Positions 61,451-64,000 of a stretch of DNA of 64,000 bases are shown here, in pieces; position 1 is the first letter of the stretch, and each line of letters opens with the position of its first letter. Both the position numbers and the translations under genes were made by a program. A model generated the notes under the pieces. The model had not been told where the DNA came from. It was given only the letters and a program-made list of their open reading frames with translations, and made no database searches. This DNA is from Lophium mytilinum. Lineage: Eukaryota; Ascomycota; Dothideomycetes; Mytilinidiales; Mytilinidiaceae. The stretch spans positions 259,216-323,215 of the forward strand of contig MU004201.1 of assembly GCA_010093605.1 (NCBI GenBank). The letters are read 5' to 3'.

Positions 61451-62170
61451 GCAGAACGCCTAGCAGTTGCCTGAAGTTGTTTATCTAGAGGGACCCTAAT
61501 AGCGTGGCGGCTAAAGACCGCCTAGAGAGAATAGGGACAGCTCCGGAGGACGACGCCCCGAACGAGGCGTGGTGGGAACCTATTAATCCCGCGTATAACG
61601 AGCGGCCGCCCGCTCTTAATAGTACTTCTGTTCCTAAAGCAATTACAGATGAGCCTGACTTTAAACAAGAGCTGCCTCCGCGCCTGCAGCATGAAGTCCG
61701 CATTACGATCCCGCAGGCGTTTAACCGGGATAAATACCAGGCCTTTAATGATAACGGGGCGCCCGTGCTGCCTGCGCCCATAGCCCCTTAGCCTAGTGTT
61801 TGTATTGTTCCCCTAGTAAACTTTAATCCCGACGAGTATACGCGCTTTAAGGAGGAGGACCTTATTAATTTTTCCAATTTAGATTGATTCCTGCGCGCGT
61901 GCAACTTGCTACCTAGGTATTTAATTCGGGGGCGTTCGATTATGGGACAATCTCGTAGGTGGGGAGGAGGACCTGAGCCGTGCCTGCTCATCGTTAGCAA
62001 GTTGCAAAAACCTGGGTTTGACCTCACGCCCTCACCCTATTACGACTTCACGACGTTTTCCTTAGTTTCCGTTTCCTGAGGTAATGCGCGGGCAAGGTAG
62101 AAGTGATGGTATTGTGCGGATTGGCGCCAGAAGAGACTGCTAATAAGGCGGTGAGCGACCTGGCTAATCA
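61451..62170 (+). other. 3' region of H1
   Basis: Proline-rich coding remains continue past the integrase (to about 62030), then noncoding sequence. A purine run (GGTGGGGAGGAGGACC) near 61957 could be a polypurine tract, but it is far from any LTR edge I can see. Confidence 0.4.
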
Positions 62171-64000
62171 AGAGTTTTCGTGTCGGATTCTGCCGTAACA
62201 TGAAAACTTGTAATTGGCTGGATTAGACATTACGTTTACTGCCTAGTCCGGATAGCAGTATATTCCGTCCCGCTAACCGCATATCTATTACTACTATCAC
62301 TACTATTACCGCCCACCTCTCCTTTCTACCTATAACCTCTTCCTCTTTCTATTTAAGCCTTTTAAGTTCTATATAGCCTTAACCACCAGCAAGAATAAGT
62401 CCTGCTGCACGCCAGAAGCTGCCTGCGCAGCCTAAGAGTGCCTACTCTTAATAACGCTATCCACGGTTGTTGCAGACTACCCAATCTTGCTTACAGACTA
62501 CTTATTCCTGTATGCAGCCTTACCATGCTCCTCTAGTCTTCGTAAGAACAACTGCACGAGCAACCTTACTATCTACAGTCCTTCTATTTCACCTTCAGTC
62601 CTACCACCCTACTTCAGCCTTTCTTCCTTAAGCTAAGGACGGAGCGCACGCCGCTCACCGCCTCTCTGCCAAAGAGACACCGCCAGTATCGTGCCTCCCC
62701 TCTTAAGAACCTCACCTTCTTCTGCTTTCCTCCTTAGCTCCTGTCAGTTAATTATTAGCTGCCGTCCTCCTCTAGCGCTTTAAGCCTTCTCCATTCTGTC
62801 CGCCCTCCAGCACCATCTGCCAGATCCATCGCCAACGAGCCGCCCGCAATGGCGTCTTCTTCTTCCAGCCTGGTTCCGGTCGCCACAGGCAGTGCCTTTT
62901 GGTTTAATTACCAGGGCAAGATGACAACCGTTAATGATGCGCTCGCAGCCATTGCGGAATTTACCCTGAAAATGAGAATGCAATTATATTACTACTTTGT
63001 GGAATGCGTCACCGACGTCCAGGAGCACATTAACACGGCTGCTCAATCTATTCTTGACGTAGCAACGCGAGACGTCCAAGCACGCGCGCTCCTTACTCCT
63101 GCGCAGTTCAAAGAGGCATTCCGCCCGCTCACTGAGGTTGCCCAGATGACTTGAGATAGCCGCACCCGCGCAGTCGCTGCTAGGGCCAAGGTTCAAGAGG
63201 TCTTTGGCGACCTAGTTAAGGAGAAAATTAGGGTCCTCCGCCAGATCAACACTACGCACGGAGCACCTATCGTCAATAGGTACCTGCGGACCTATCCTAG
63301 GGACTTTAAGCGGGTAAATAGTGCGCTGCTTACCCGCCTTACCACCCAAGCCTCTGCTAGGAAGACCCCCCACCTTATAGCTGTTGACTTCATCACAGCA
63401 TTAACGCCGATATATCAACCTTAATACTTCTCGAACGAGGTTATTCTTTCCCTTGGCCTCGGGCGCCATCCGCTGGGCTTCTTACTTCCCCTTAGCGATC
63501 TACCACCGGTAATAGATCGCTTTACCACGGTTCCGCCCGATGCATTGTCCTTAATCAAGCTCCCTTATCGAAGCGCGCCGCCCTCTCGCCTAGAAACCCC
63601 CGTCAAGGCCCCTCCTTAAGACGTTGAGATGGCCTCCCCTATGTCGTCCGCGCTGTCCTCCCCTAGGGATGTCGGAACCCCTTAATTATTTGGTTACCCG
63701 TCGCCGCACCCAAAGCCCCAAGACACGCTTCCAGCCCCCCGAACGACTCGTACCTTCCTGGCTGCCGTGGACTACAGTGAGCTGGACCTAGAAGAAGACG
63801 AGGCCCTGCTGGAGGACCAGGTTGAGTCCCTGGTCGCCCTAAACTCAGCACCCTCCCGATGCACCTGCGATTCCTCCGTGCAGCCTGCTCTTAAAATAAA
63901 GCTGCAGTCTAAGACAAGAATAACTGATTTCGAGCGCATGCGAACACTGACCAGCTGGTTCAAGAATACTGGCCCCAACCCATCTCGCTGCTTCGTCTGC
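62170..64000 (+). mobile_element. Element H2, 5' end (leader and Gag-like region), runs off the window
   Basis: A noncoding stretch with a CTATTTAAG box near 62348 and a CT-rich leader (62270-62840) includes three loose units of the minisatellite motif of H1. A Gag-like region then starts at about 62849 (MASSSSSLVPVATG), with helical segments to about 63420, a Pro/Ser-rich linker, and an acidic ELDLEEDEALLEDQVESL block near 63780. It ends at the window edge with SRCFVC, perhaps the start of a zinc knuckle. It could also be ORF1 of a LINE. GC-balanced; it is broken in several places. Confidence 0.5.
62573..62630. repeat. Degenerate 19-20-bp repeat, 3 units, in the H2 leader
   Basis: CTACAGTCCTTCTATTTCA, CCTTCAGTCCTACCACCCTA and CTTCAGCCTTTCTTCCTTA follow each other and share the YTWCAGYCYTTC core of the H1 minisatellite. 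Confidence 0.6.

Larger units (their letters stand above)
54200..62170 (+). mobile_element. Element H1: Ty3/Gypsy of a different lineage, plus strand
   Basis: Gag with zinc knuckle, DSG protease, RT, RNase H and integrase follow in Gypsy order from about 55440 to 61450. RT and integrase are distant from those of A-F, and I see no chromodomain. The 5' part (54200-54720) is more AT-rich, with a 19-bp minisatellite; the LTR edges are not defined. Composition is more balanced than in A1-F, so it is less mutated, yet it is broken in perhaps two or three dozen places. Confidence 0.8.

Overview
The window looks like a heterochromatic, gene-poor block from a filamentous ascomycete (Pezizomycotina). 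I find no intact host gene, rRNA or tRNA. Nearly all of it is old Ty3/Gypsy LTR retrotransposons, many with a C-terminal chromodomain (chromoviruses), nested in or cut by one another. Most of the sequence is AT-rich, with a great excess of TpA. The two LTRs of one element differ at 19 of 220 aligned positions by my count, all transitions. This is the pattern expected of repeat-induced point mutation (RIP). Two stretches are clearly less mutated and richer in G+C: the element at 41.7-49.9 kb and the elements from about 54.7 kb to the right end.

Layout, left to right. 1-946 and 9223-13062 are two halves of one minus-strand family B element, split by family A copy A1 (952-9217, plus strand, 5-bp target duplication). 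13063-14625 is a minus-strand Gypsy fragment (family I). 14626-17080 holds LTR-like and 3'-end remains of one or two minus-strand elements (E), with two tandem repeats. 17080-22603 is plus-strand element D, and 22604-25760 is the 3' half of plus-strand family F. 25761-27540 is AT-rich with nothing recognisable. A short inverted repeat at 27541-27638 abuts an assembly gap (27639-27753). 27862-29356 is bounded by long inverted repeats and may be a non-autonomous DNA transposon. 29357-30808 is unassigned but carries a direct repeat. 30814-38464 is element C, with both LTRs, plus strand. 38465-40206 is minus-strand fragment G, and 40207-40770 is a second piece of F. 40771-about 54190 is a plus-strand family B element, split inside gag by the young minus-strand copy A2 (41721-49934, 5-bp target duplication). 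About 54200-62170 is element H1, of a different Gypsy lineage, and from about 62170 a further element (H2) runs off the right end.

The main points of interest are comparative. Both family A copies sit inside family B copies, each in the opposite orientation to its host. Families A, B and C each have a stretch at the 5' LTR/body junction complementary to a site inside their own LTR, as in the self-primed Tf1 group. Several LTR families carry short minisatellites in U3 or the leader, and four share the 9-mer TTACGTGCC. Family A has an unusual spacing in its Gag zinc knuckle. All retroelements here are fossils; coordinates of their parts are approximate unless a repeat edge fixes them.
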